Assembly: GCA_031556065.1 (NCBI GenBank)
Contig: JAVBTR010000008.1
Location: 1 to 64,000, forward strand
From: JAVBTR01 sp031556065
GTDB taxonomy: Bacteria; Bacillota; Clostridia; Christensenellales; Aristaeellaceae
Direction of reading: 5' to 3'
DNA: 64,000 nucleotides
In this document: piece after piece, positions 24,856 through 33,164 of the stretch
Layout of the letters: each line of letters begins with the position of its first letter
How positions within the stretch are numbered: position 1 is the first letter of the stretch
Program-made: the position numbers and the translations under genes
The notes under the pieces: model-generated
Told to the model about the DNA's origin: nothing
What the model saw: the letters and a program-made list of their open reading frames with translations, nothing else
The model's database searches: none

Positions 24856-26355
24856 TTACTTCATCAACCGAATCACGTTCCAGCTGGCGGCGGGAAGTTT
24901 GATGCCTTCATCCAGCTTCGGGGCGGCGGTGGCATGGGGGATGACGTTATCGGGGTTCGCGTCAGTGTTGACAGCCTTCATATCGTCATGGTGCATAACG
25001 GTGTGGGTCACGGTCTTGAATTCGCCAAAGGAGCGCAGATCACATTCTAAAAGAGCATCCTCGGCAAGATCACGGTTCACGGCGAAGATGGTTACATTGC
25101 CAGCTTCATCCTGGGTGGCGGCTACGTCTACCATGGGTACATCGGTATAGCGCTTGGTGTCGCTCTTGGGAGATTCCAGCTTAGGCAGGAGGGAAACCCC
25201 ACGGCCATATTTGCTGGCGTCCATCAAGGGGTAATAGATGGTCTGGGCCCAGGCGGCGCCGCCTTCCTTGGTCATGATAGGGGCGATCACGTTCACCAGT
25301 TGGGCAAGACATGCGACCTTTACACGATCCGCATTGCGCAGGAAGGTAATGAGCATCAGGCCTACTAAGAGGGCATCTTCGAAGTTGTAGATGTCTTCCA
25401 ACAGGTGCAGGGCAGTGCCCCAGGGCTCGTTTTTGTACAGGTCCTGGTCCTGGTCATGGGAGTGGTACCACACGTTCCATTCGTCAAAGGAGAGATGCAC
25501 CTTTTTCTTGGAGTGCTTCTTGCCCTTAATAGTATCGCAGATGGAAACCACGGTCTTGATAAAATCGTCCAAATCCATAGAGGAAGCAAGGAAATCCGGG
25601 GTATCGTTATGAGGGTTGCCGTAGTAGCGATGGAGGGAAACATAATCGATGTTGTCGTAGCACTGATCCAGCATTTCGTATTCCCACTGGCCGAAGGTGG
25701 CCATCTGGGAGGAGGAAGAGCCGCAGGCCACCAGTTCGATGGAATTGTCAACCCATTTCATCATCTTGGCGGCTTCGTTGGCGGTGCGGCCATATTCGTA
25801 GGCGGTTTTCGCGCCCATCTGCCAGGGGCCATCCATTTCGTTGCCCAGGCACCACAGCTTGAAGTTCAACGGGTCTTTGGCGCCATTCTTGGCCCGCAGA
25901 TCAGACCAATAGGTGCCTGAGGTGTGGTTGGCGTATTCTACGGCATTGCGGGCTTCATCGGGGCCACGGGTGCCCAGGTTGACTGCGTACATGACTTCCG
26001 TGCTGGCCTTTTTCGCCCAATCGGCAAACTCGTGCATACCAACTTCGTTGGTTTCGGTGGTCTTCCAGGCCAAATCCAGGCGGCGGGGGCGATCCTTCTT
26101 AGGGCCGATGGAATCTTCAAAATTGAAGCCGGAAACGAAATTGCCGCCGGGATAGCGGGTTACAGGCACGTCCAGCCTTTTCACCAGATCGATAACGTCT
26201 TTGCGGAAGCCCTGCTCGTCGGCCATGGGGTGGCCGGGTTCGTAAATGCCGGTGTATACCGCACGGCCCAGATGCTCGATAAAAGAACCATAGATGCGCT
26301 TATCGATGGAGGAAATGATATAGTCCTTGTCCAGAATCAGCTTAGCCTTTTTCAT
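24856..26355 (-). CDS. abfA: Alpha-N-arabinofuranosidase, GH51
   Basis: Releases L-arabinose from arabinoxylan or arabinan oligosaccharides, 499 residues, normal for intracellular GH51. Acid/base Glu173 in CLGNEMDG, nucleophile Glu292 in SFDEWNVW; SFIEHLGRAVYTGIYEP at the N-terminus is a family hallmark. No signal peptide. AAAGGAG precedes the ATG; 18 nt downstream of araD. It feeds arabinose to AraA and AraD. Confidence 0.95.
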   Translation of the reverse strand: MKKAKLILDKDYIISSIDKRIYGSFIEHLGRAVYTGIYEPGHPMADEQGFRKDVIDLVKRLDVPVTRYPGGNFVSGFNFEDSIGPKKDRPRRLDLAWKTTETNEVGMHEFADWAKKASTEVMYAVNLGTRGPDEARNAVEYANHTSGTYWSDLRAKNGAKDPLNFKLWCLGNEMDGPWQMGAKTAYEYGRTANEAAKMMKWVDNSIELVACGSSSSQMATFGQWEYEMLDQCYDNIDYVSLHRYYGNPHNDTPDFLASSMDLDDFIKTVVSICDTIKGKKHSKKKVHLSFDEWNVWYHSHDQDQDLYKNEPWGTALHLLEDIYNFEDALLVGLMLITFLRNADRVKVACLAQLVNVIAPIMTKEGGAAWAQTIYYPLMDASKYGRGVSLLPKLESPKSDTKRYTDVPMVDVAATQDEAGNVTIFAVNRDLAEDALLECDLRSFGEFKTVTHTVMHHDDMKAVNTDANPDNVIPHATAAPKLDEGIKLPAASWNVIRLMK

Positions 26356-26373
26356 GTTAATGGGAACTCCTTT

Positions 26374-27072
26374 TTATTTTTTCTTTTGGCCATAATAGGC
26401 GTTTGCACCGTGCTTGCGCAGGTAGTGCTTGTCCAGCAATTCTTGCTGCATAGGGCCCGCATCCGCGCCCTTTATGCTCATAACATGCCAGGCCATCATG
26501 GAAACCTCTTCTAAAACCACGGCGTTGTGGACGGCTTCCATAGGGTCCTTGCCCCAGGTAAAGGGGCCGTGGCTGTCCACCAGTACAGCTGGGATAGCGG
26601 CGGCGTTAAGGCCTTGGAACCGTTCCACGATAACGTTGCCGGTTTCTTTTTCATACTCTGAGTTGATTTCTGTTTCTGTCATCCGGCGGGTACAGGGAAT
26701 CTCACCGTAGAAATAATCCCCATGGGTGGTACCAAGGGCAGGCACCCCTTTGCCCATTTGGGCGAAAATGGTGGCCCAGCGGCTATGGGTATGTACCACG
26801 CCGCCTAAAGAGGGGAAGGCCTTGTATAGGACAAGGTGAGTAGCCAGGTCGGAAGAGGGGTTTAAATCCCCCTCAACCGTCTTGCCATCCATATCTACAA
26901 CCACCATGTCGTTTACCGTCATGTGGTCGTATTCCACCCCCGAGGGCTTGATAACCACCAGTTCACGTTCCCGGTCAATACCGGAAACATTGCCCCAGGT
27001 GAAGGTGATCAGGCCATATTTGGGTAGGAGCAGGTTTGCTTCGAAGACTTGCTGTTTTAATGCTTCTAACAT
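26374..27072 (-). CDS. araD: L-ribulose-5-phosphate 4-epimerase
   Basis: Converts L-ribulose 5-phosphate to D-xylulose 5-phosphate; 232 residues. GNVSGID near residue 28, SSDLATHLVLYKAFP near 73, the metal-binding HTHS near 95 and the third histidine in SHGPFTWG near 170. Start ATG lies 4 nt after the araA stop. No kinase gene (araB) is in the cluster. Confidence 0.93.
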   Translation of the reverse strand: MLEALKQQVFEANLLLPKYGLITFTWGNVSGIDRERELVVIKPSGVEYDHMTVNDMVVVDMDGKTVEGDLNPSSDLATHLVLYKAFPSLGGVVHTHSRWATIFAQMGKGVPALGTTHGDYFYGEIPCTRRMTETEINSEYEKETGNVIVERFQGLNAAAIPAVLVDSHGPFTWGKDPMEAVHNAVVLEEVSMMAWHVMSIKGADAGPMQQELLDKHYLRKHGANAYYGQKKK

Positions 27073-27076
27073 GCCC

Positions 27077-28555
27077 TTATCTCAACTTCCAAGCAAGGTC
27101 GTTAAGGAACAGCTGCTGTTTCAGGCCCTGGGCAGTGGTTTCTCTGCCAATGTGCACATATTCAATACCCATAATCTCGGCCCAGTCTTCCATCATTTCA
27201 GCGGTGACATCGTAGGAGAAGACGGTGTGGTGAGCACCGCCGGCCAGAATCCAGCATTCGCAGCCGGTCTTAAAATCGGGCAGGCCTTTCCACATGACAC
27301 GGGCCACAGGTAGGTTGGGCATGGTCAGGGTGGGATCAACCGCTTCCACATCCTGCACGATCAGGCGCAGACGGCCGCCCATATCCACCAGGGATGCCAC
27401 GATGGCAGCGCCCTTGTGGCCCTCGAACACCAAGCGGGCCGGGGCTTCGCGATCGCCGATCCCCAGGGGATGCACCTCGATCTTGGCACGGCCTTTGGCT
27501 AAGGAGGGGCAAACCTCCAGCATGTGTGCGCCTAAAGAAAGCTCGTTACCCTTTTCTAGATCGTAGGTATAATCTTCCATAAAGGCAGTACCGCCGGTTT
27601 TGCCTTCGGCCATGGCCTTCATAATACTTGTCATGGCGGAGACCTTCCAATCGCCTTCGCCGCCGTAGCCGTAGCCCTGAGCCATGAGGTCCTGGGAGGC
27701 CAGACCGGGTAACTGCTTCATGCCGTGCAAATCTTGGAAGGTGTTGGAAAAGGCCTTGCAGCCATTGGCATCCAGCATTTTTTTGATGGCGATTTCTTCC
27801 AGGGCCTGGTAACGGACCGTGGCGATATCGTCGGTGGCAAAATCGTATTTTTCTTTGTATTCAGCCATTTGGGCATCAATTTCCGCTTCGGTTACAGCGT
27901 TCATTACATTAACCAAATCGCCTACGGGGAAAGTGTTTACCTGCCAACCCAGCTTCAGCTGCACTTCAACCTTGTCGCCTTCGGTAACAGCCACTTCGCG
28001 CATGTTATCCCCAAAGCGCATTACCTTTAGATCACGGCTGAACAGGGCCCCCACAGCGCTGCGCATCCAGTTGGCCAGCTTTTCTTTTACTTCTGCGTCT
28101 TCCCAGTAGCCAACAACGATCTTCCGGGCCAAACGCATCCGGGCGCCGATGAAGCCATGCTCACGATCGCCGTGGGCGGACTGGTTCAGGTTCATGAAAT
28201 CCATATCGATGCCCTCGTTGGGGATATTGCGGTTAAACTGGGTGTGCAAATGGCAGTAGGGCCTTTGCAGAATGGAGAAGCCGCGAATCCACATCTTGGA
28301 GGGGGAGAAGGTGTGCATCCAGGTGATTACGCCCGCGCACAGGGGATCGTGGTTGGCAGCTTGCATGATGTCGAAGATCGCCTCCGGGGTGACGGCGATG
28401 GGCTGCAAAACCACCTTGCAGGGCAGGGACTTGGAATCGTTCCAGCCCTTGACCATGATTTCGGCGTGCTGGGCTACCTGCTTTAAGGTTTCGTCACCGT
28501 AAAGATCCTGGGAACCCACTACGAACCAAAAGGAATACTGATTGAGAATAGGCAT
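27077..28555 (-). CDS. araA: L-arabinose isomerase
   Basis: Mn-dependent isomerisation of L-arabinose to L-ribulose, 492 residues, typical length. FWFVVGSQDLYGDETL at the start, GVITWMHTFSPSKMWI near residue 85, LHTQFNRNIP near 125 and the catalytic region FMEDYTYDLEKG near 330. AAAGGGGA lies upstream of the ATG. First enzyme gene of the ara operon; a small hairpin separates it from the regulator. Confidence 0.95.
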   Translation of the reverse strand: MPILNQYSFWFVVGSQDLYGDETLKQVAQHAEIMVKGWNDSKSLPCKVVLQPIAVTPEAIFDIMQAANHDPLCAGVITWMHTFSPSKMWIRGFSILQRPYCHLHTQFNRNIPNEGIDMDFMNLNQSAHGDREHGFIGARMRLARKIVVGYWEDAEVKEKLANWMRSAVGALFSRDLKVMRFGDNMREVAVTEGDKVEVQLKLGWQVNTFPVGDLVNVMNAVTEAEIDAQMAEYKEKYDFATDDIATVRYQALEEIAIKKMLDANGCKAFSNTFQDLHGMKQLPGLASQDLMAQGYGYGGEGDWKVSAMTSIMKAMAEGKTGGTAFMEDYTYDLEKGNELSLGAHMLEVCPSLAKGRAKIEVHPLGIGDREAPARLVFEGHKGAAIVASLVDMGGRLRLIVQDVEAVDPTLTMPNLPVARVMWKGLPDFKTGCECWILAGGAHHTVFSYDVTAEMMEDWAEIMGIEYVHIGRETTAQGLKQQLFLNDLAWKLR

Positions 28556-28593
28556 GAAGAAAAATCCCCTTTCAAAAAATCGTGTTTATCTTT

Positions 28594-28609
28594 AACCGCC
28601 GGTGCGGTT
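28594..28609 (-). promoter_or_regulatory. Small palindrome between regulator and araA
   Basis: AACCGC (28594-28599), loop CGGT, GCGGTT (28604-28609), in the 60-nt gap between the regulator stop and the araA start. No U-run. It could be an operator, a processing site or a weak attenuator. Confidence 0.4.
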
Positions 28610-28615
28610 GAAGGC

Positions 28616-29524
28616 TTAGGTATAATGCATTCTTACGGTGATGTCTTGCTGGTAGTTGCCGAAGTTGCGGCCATAGATGGTGAGCCCGCCTGCATTTTTC
28701 GCGTCTTTAGGTGCGGTAATGCGCAGCCTTAAGGGACTGCCGTAGGGGATGTTTAGATCGCTTAGCTTCACATCGGAAAATTTTTGTCCGTCTACATAAG
28801 TGCCGGAACGGTTAATGGTGATCAGCTTAAATAACCCGTGCTGGTTCCAGTGGCGGTTCCACCAATCCGGGGTGTAGATGCCCTTAGAGGCGCCAAAATC
28901 TGCCGGACTGGTCCAGGTGCAGATGTCTTTGTCGCAGAGTGAAAAGGTGATATCGCTGGGCCAATCTTCAGATGAGCCGGGAGATTCGGAGCCTAGCTCC
29001 ATGGAAAGCTGAATTTCTACCAGGCTTTGGCCAGGCTCTAAGAAGTTGGGCAGCATGTATTCCAAATACCCATAGCCAAGCCACACGATGCCCGCGTTTA
29101 CCCGGTCGGGAGAAAAAAAGTACATAGGGTTATCCACCACGCCGATGATATGATCTGCCGTGGCCAGGCCGCAGGTTGGGAAGACCTCATGAACGGTGTA
29201 TTGTCCAACGCCGATTTCTGTTTCATAGACGTTAATATCCCGCCGAAGGGGTACCGGGTCGATGAGAATACGGTCTTCCAGCGCGGAACAAATCTTTTGC
29301 ACCCCGTGCTTGCCACTGCCTGCTGCAATGCTTACAAGCCCCGCATCTTCCAGGGCCTTGATCTGCGGCGTCAGCGCTCCGCCGGTAATGCCCAGCTTTT
29401 CGGATATCTCCGCCATGGGCAAAGGGCCTTGATCGTACAATAGCTCCAGTATGGCGATCCGGGTTTGGGAGCCAAGCGCCTTGAACAGCGGCATCCCATC
29501 CTTTAAGGAATGAATGTGCAGCAT
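28616..29524 (-). CDS. ArsR-like winged-helix regulator with a large C-terminal domain
   Basis: Protein of 302 residues. The first 85 form an ArsR/MarR-type winged helix (ALGSQTRIAILELLYDQGPL, MAEISEKLGITGGALTPQIKALEDAGLV). The remaining 215 residues are beta-rich with many aromatics (YFFSPDRVNAGIVWLGYGYLEYMLP, SDITFSLCDKDICTWT) and recall a carbohydrate-sensing beta-sandwich, though I cannot name it. Because it sits at the head of the ara operon, it is probably the arabinose or oligosaccharide sensor controlling it; this differs from the GntR-LacI AraR of Bacillus. Weak GAGG site. Confidence 0.7.
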   Translation of the reverse strand: MLHIHSLKDGMPLFKALGSQTRIAILELLYDQGPLPMAEISEKLGITGGALTPQIKALEDAGLVSIAAGSGKHGVQKICSALEDRILIDPVPLRRDINVYETEIGVGQYTVHEVFPTCGLATADHIIGVVDNPMYFFSPDRVNAGIVWLGYGYLEYMLPNFLEPGQSLVEIQLSMELGSESPGSSEDWPSDITFSLCDKDICTWTSPADFGASKGIYTPDWWNRHWNQHGLFKLITINRSGTYVDGQKFSDVKLSDLNIPYGSPLRLRITAPKDAKNAGGLTIYGRNFGNYQQDITVRMHYT

Positions 29525-29557
29525 AGTCGGCCTCGCGATTCAAAATTTCATAGCTAG

Positions 29558-29566
29558 ATTATAACA
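29558..29566 (-). promoter_or_regulatory. Extended -10 promoter of the ara regulator/operon
   Basis: On the minus strand TGT-TATAAT (29566 to 29558), about 35 nt before the regulator ATG. No consensus -35. The plus-strand promoter for the divergent hydrolase lies about 60 nt away. Confidence 0.6.
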
Positions 29567-29621
29567 TAGTCTGGTTGAAAAAGGAAGGGTTATTTTAATA
29601 AATTCTTATTTAATTAGGGAT

Positions 29622-29651
29622 TTGCAAAAGTAAACAGGTTAATGGTACAAT
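29622..29651 (+). promoter_or_regulatory. Promoter of the serine hydrolase gene
   Basis: TTGCAA (29622-29627), 18-nt spacer, TACAAT (29646-29651). This overlaps the first possible ATG at 29650 and supports the downstream start at 29677. Confidence 0.65.
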
Positions 29652-29676
29652 GGAGCCAGAAATGGAGGGTCATATT

Positions 29677-31005
29677 ATGTCGTTAGAACAGGCAATTGGC
29701 CGTTTTTTGAAAAAGCTTGAAAGAAACCAGGTGAATATGCATGGTTTTATGCTGATGCATAAAGGCGAAGTGGTATCGGAAGGGTTCTGGGCACCCTTTA
29801 CAAAGGATACGCCCCACCGAATGTTTTCCGTTGGCAAAAGTGTTACATCTCTTCTAATTGGCATTTTAGAAGGGGAGGGAAAACTCCGGCTTTTAGATAA
29901 GATCATGGATTATTTCCCGGACAAGTGCCCCGCTGAAATGGATGCGCATATTGCCGCCATGACCATTGAAGACATGCTGAAAATGGCCACGGCTCATAAA
30001 TTTACCTCCTATAAATGTGTCAAGGAGGACGATTGGACGTCCACCTTCTTTACAGTGCCCGCCTCCAACGCCCCTGGGATGGTGTTTGCGTATGATACCT
30101 CTTCCAGCCATACCCTTTCGGCATTGATTCAGCGGCTTACAGGCATGAGCCTGCTGGACTATTTTAAAGAAAAGCTTTATAACCCCCTTGGTATGACAAG
30201 CAAGGTGCGCTGGCTTACCGATCCGGTGGGCGTGTGCCAGGGCGGTTCGGGGCTGATTTTATCCCCGGCGGATTTGATGAAATTGGCTGCTTGCGTTATG
30301 AGGGGTGGGGATGGGCTGATTCCAGAGGACTATATTAAAAGGGCCACGGTCAAGCAGATCGATACCCTTTTAAATCCCTTGCGGGAAGAGCGCTTCGGTT
30401 ATGGTTACCAATTCTGGCGCACAAGAGAAAACGGCTTTTGCATGTACGGCATGGGGGGCCAGTTTGCTTTAATGCTGCCGGACAAGGCGCTTATTTTGGT
30501 GACCATTGCCGATACGCAAATGCACACGGGTGGCAATCAGGATTTGTTCGACGCTTTTTTTGAAGAAATAGTCCCTTATGTGGATTCATGGGCTGTGGAG
30601 AAGCTGACGCCCCTGGAGCTTAACATGAAACCCATTGAAAACAGTGGGCAATTTGAAGAATACCCAGAAAACGCATATGGTTTTGAAAACTTTATCTTTG
30701 AACAGGCGCGGCTTGCAAAAGGTGAATTTCAGTATATAATGGACGGCAAATTGTGCGTCCTGCCTTTTAATGTGGGAGCGGTGAAGGCGGCGAAGCTTCC
30801 CGGCACAAGTGAACCCTGCCTTGTTACGGCCGGTTTTATTGCGCCCGGCCAATTTCTTATGAATGTCCATATCATAGGGGATACCCCTTGCGGGTTCAAT
30901 CTTTTATGCGTGTTTAACCAATTGGAAATGACCATTAAAATGCGAAGCGTGTCCGATCCGATTAGCACAAAATATGATGGCGTTTCCACCGGCGGGGCAA
31001 TTTAA
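29677..31005 (+). CDS. Beta-lactamase-family serine hydrolase (class C fold)
   Basis: Penicillin-binding-like hydrolase of 442 residues. Nucleophile motif SVGK (Ser51, Lys54), second motif YDTSSS near residue 143 in the place of YxN, and GMGGQFA near 270 where a HTG/KTG-like motif is expected. No signal peptide, so cytosolic; more like an EstB-type esterase or amidase than a resistance enzyme. ATG 29677 is preceded by GGAGGG; the earlier ATG at 29650 overlaps the promoter. Monocistronic. Confidence 0.8.
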   Translation: MSLEQAIGRFLKKLERNQVNMHGFMLMHKGEVVSEGFWAPFTKDTPHRMFSVGKSVTSLLIGILEGEGKLRLLDKIMDYFPDKCPAEMDAHIAAMTIEDMLKMATAHKFTSYKCVKEDDWTSTFFTVPASNAPGMVFAYDTSSSHTLSALIQRLTGMSLLDYFKEKLYNPLGMTSKVRWLTDPVGVCQGGSGLILSPADLMKLAACVMRGGDGLIPEDYIKRATVKQIDTLLNPLREERFGYGYQFWRTRENGFCMYGMGGQFALMLPDKALILVTIADTQMHTGGNQDLFDAFFEEIVPYVDSWAVEKLTPLELNMKPIENSGQFEEYPENAYGFENFIFEQARLAKGEFQYIMDGKLCVLPFNVGAVKAAKLPGTSEPCLVTAGFIAPGQFLMNVHIIGDTPCGFNLLCVFNQLEMTIKMRSVSDPISTKYDGVSTGGAI

Positions 31006-31079
31006 CAATGTATAAAGTGAACATATTCGCGCCATAATACGTTTGTATATAGTAGACCCAAGTTAAAGGAGTCGATTCA

Positions 31080-32876
31080 ATGGCGAATAGGTTTAAGCAA
31101 ATAACCCTGATGATAATGATTCTGGCACTGCTGATCCCTGGTCCCGCCTTGGGCCAGGAGCTGAAAAACATCCCTGTAAATGGGCCACAAATGCTCCGTG
31201 TATGGCTGGACCGGTTAAAGCTGACCGACAGGCTGGATATGGTCATCGACGGGATTTATGGGGTGACAGACGCCAATGGCACGTTAATGGTGTTTCCCAA
31301 AGGCAGCGAGCTGGTGGTTCTTATGCAGGAAGGAAATCTGATGCTGTATTTCCAGGGCATGAGCTTGAACGCTGGACCCAGCTTGAATTTTAAGCGCTAT
31401 GAAGATGAAACAGGCCAGACGGGCGCTCTAAAGCTGGCTGCCGGGAGCAATTTGTACCAGGGCGATCTGAAATTAACCGCAGGCGACAGCATTCAAGCTG
31501 TTTTAACCATCCACGTAGAGGATTATCTATGCGGTGTGGTTCCCTACGAAATGAGCAATTCCTTCCCCATTGAAGCCCTGAAGGCGCAGGCCATTACAGC
31601 CAGGACATACGCCATGAAAAAGGCTGGCAGCAATAGGGATTACGATTTGGTGGATACCACCAACGATCAGGTTTTCATGGGCAAGAATCCGCAAAATACC
31701 AACGCTTTTAAAGCCATTGAGGAAACCCGCGGCATCGTGGCTTATTACGATGGAAAGTTGGCCAATTGCTATTATACGGCCTCCAACGGCGGGCAAACGG
31801 AAAAAGCATCCCACGTATGGGGAGGCAGCGATTTGCCCTACTATGCCTATGTGCTGGATGAATACGATGTGAAAAACAGCAAATCTGTGGTGAAGAAGCT
31901 TACCGTTGATAAGTATTCGCCGGATTTTAGCGAAAGCGCCATCGGGGTGATGCTGCCGCAGTTAAAAAGTGCATTGGAAGCTCAGGGTTTATTGGTAGAG
32001 GCACCCCACGTGCGTATTGAACGGGCGGAGAACTTGGCTATTTCCACGCCCATGTATGAAGGATCGCTGATCATGACGGAATTGAGCATGGATGTGGTGG
32101 TTTCTGGCCAGAAAATTCTGGGAGCCATTTTACCTGCCGTAGTTTCGCAGGATGATGGAGAAGAGGAGCTGACGCTGTTTGCTACTTTGTCGCCTACTGC
32201 TACCCCTAGCCCTACGCCCGAGGCAGAGAATATTTTCATGCAAATAACGCCGGAACCTACCCCGGAGCCTATTGTATATTCTGATTATATTACCATTCAT
32301 GATCCCATTCATATCACGCTTAAAATCTTCCCTGATTTGGATAACGCGCTGGGCTTGTCTATTAATTCCTCAGAAAATGAGATTATGACACTGGAAAAGA
32401 CAGAGGGCGGGTATGTGCTGTACTCCAGGCGGTATGGCCACGGGGTGGGCATGAGTCAGCGGGGTGCTGAATATATGGCTGGGGAAGCGGGCAAGACCTA
32501 TAAGGAGATAATGGATTTTTATTATCCCGGGGTGCAATTGGTGCAGTACAGTGAAAACACGGCGGATTTAACCACCCTTAATCCATCGGTCTTGGAAACA
32601 CCAGGGCCTGCAGCCACGCCGACGCCTAAGCCCACCCTGGTGCCTGTAACAGAAACGCTGCCGGCGGGAGCCTGGTATGCCAAGGTGACGGGGATTGAAG
32701 ACAACTCCTGGCTGAACTTAAGACAAGAGCCGAACATGGATGCGCCGGTGGTGATGCGGCTATATAAAAATCAGCGGTTAATCGTGCTTGAAAAGTGCCA
32801 GGAAGAGGGCTTCGTAAAAGTGAAAAACGACGAAGGGGAAGGCTATGTGGTAGAAAGCTTCCTAACGAAGGAGTAA
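31080..32876 (+). CDS. Secreted SpoIID/LytB-domain protein with C-terminal SH3 domain
   Basis: 598 residues with a signal peptide (about 1-25, ending ALGQE). A SpoIID-like catalytic region: YEMSNSFPIEALKAQAITARTYAM (split here as two blocks near residue 160), a YYTASNGGQT segment near 225, and GHGVGMSQRGAEYMA near 455. The domain is interrupted by a Pro/Thr-rich linker (about 365-400). A second Pro/Thr linker leads to an SH3b domain (about 535-598, WLNLRQEPN). Probably a peptidoglycan lytic transglycosylase or wall-associated protein. AAAGGAG site. Its TAA is formed at the edge of the following repeat element. Confidence 0.82.
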   Translation: MANRFKQITLMIMILALLIPGPALGQELKNIPVNGPQMLRVWLDRLKLTDRLDMVIDGIYGVTDANGTLMVFPKGSELVVLMQEGNLMLYFQGMSLNAGPSLNFKRYEDETGQTGALKLAAGSNLYQGDLKLTAGDSIQAVLTIHVEDYLCGVVPYEMSNSFPIEALKAQAITARTYAMKKAGSNRDYDLVDTTNDQVFMGKNPQNTNAFKAIEETRGIVAYYDGKLANCYYTASNGGQTEKASHVWGGSDLPYYAYVLDEYDVKNSKSVVKKLTVDKYSPDFSESAIGVMLPQLKSALEAQGLLVEAPHVRIERAENLAISTPMYEGSLIMTELSMDVVVSGQKILGAILPAVVSQDDGEEELTLFATLSPTATPSPTPEAENIFMQITPEPTPEPIVYSDYITIHDPIHITLKIFPDLDNALGLSINSSENEIMTLEKTEGGYVLYSRRYGHGVGMSQRGAEYMAGEAGKTYKEIMDFYYPGVQLVQYSENTADLTTLNPSVLETPGPAATPTPKPTLVPVTETLPAGAWYAKVTGIEDNSWLNLRQEPNMDAPVVMRLYKNQRLIVLEKCQEEGFVKVKNDEGEGYVVESFLTKE

Positions 32877-33164
32877 AAAGGGGCTGTGGCAACAAGAGTT
32901 GGGATACATAAGGGATTTCATCCCTTATGCGGGAGTCGGGGAGTGAAACGAGCGATGCATTAGCAGCGCGACGATTGAATGACCGGATCAGAACCCACCG
33001 TGCCCATTGAAATCTAAAAAACAGAACCCAGGTCAAGGAAGCGTTAGCGGCCCTTGACCTGGGTATTGTTTTTACCTTCGATAGGTTACGTTGGGTTTCC
33101 CCCAAACCCATTCAAGGGTTACCACCCTTGAAAACCCCTTATTCTTACTGCAATAGCCCCTTTT
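32876..33164. mobile_element. MITE-like structured element flanked by TA
   Basis: The ends are inverted: AAAAGGGGCT at 32876-32885 and AGCCCCTTTT at 33155-33164, with imperfect complementarity continuing for about 24 nt. Both ends are flanked by TA (32874-32875, 33165-33166), as in IS630/Tc1-type target duplications. No credible ORF. The interior holds four hairpins: 32907-32929, 33016-33073, 33092-33110 and 33111-33132. The terminal TA-A supplies the TAA stop of the upstream plus-strand gene and of the downstream minus-strand gene. Confidence 0.5.
33016..33073. terminator. Strong bidirectional terminator inside the element
   Basis: A 13-bp stem (33026-33038 with 33052-33064) flanked by AAAAACA (33016-33022) and TGTTTTT (33067-33073), which also pair. 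A- and T-tracts on both sides suit termination in both directions between the convergent genes. Confidence 0.8.

Noticed and set aside
25405..26514. Long plus-strand frames opposite abfA
   Set aside because: They mirror the codon pattern of a full-length GH51 gene on the other strand and encode no known domain.
32626..33111. Minus-strand frame of 161 codons over the SpoIID end and the MITE-like element
   Set aside because: It runs antisense to a real gene and through several hairpins; no ribosome site and no domain.
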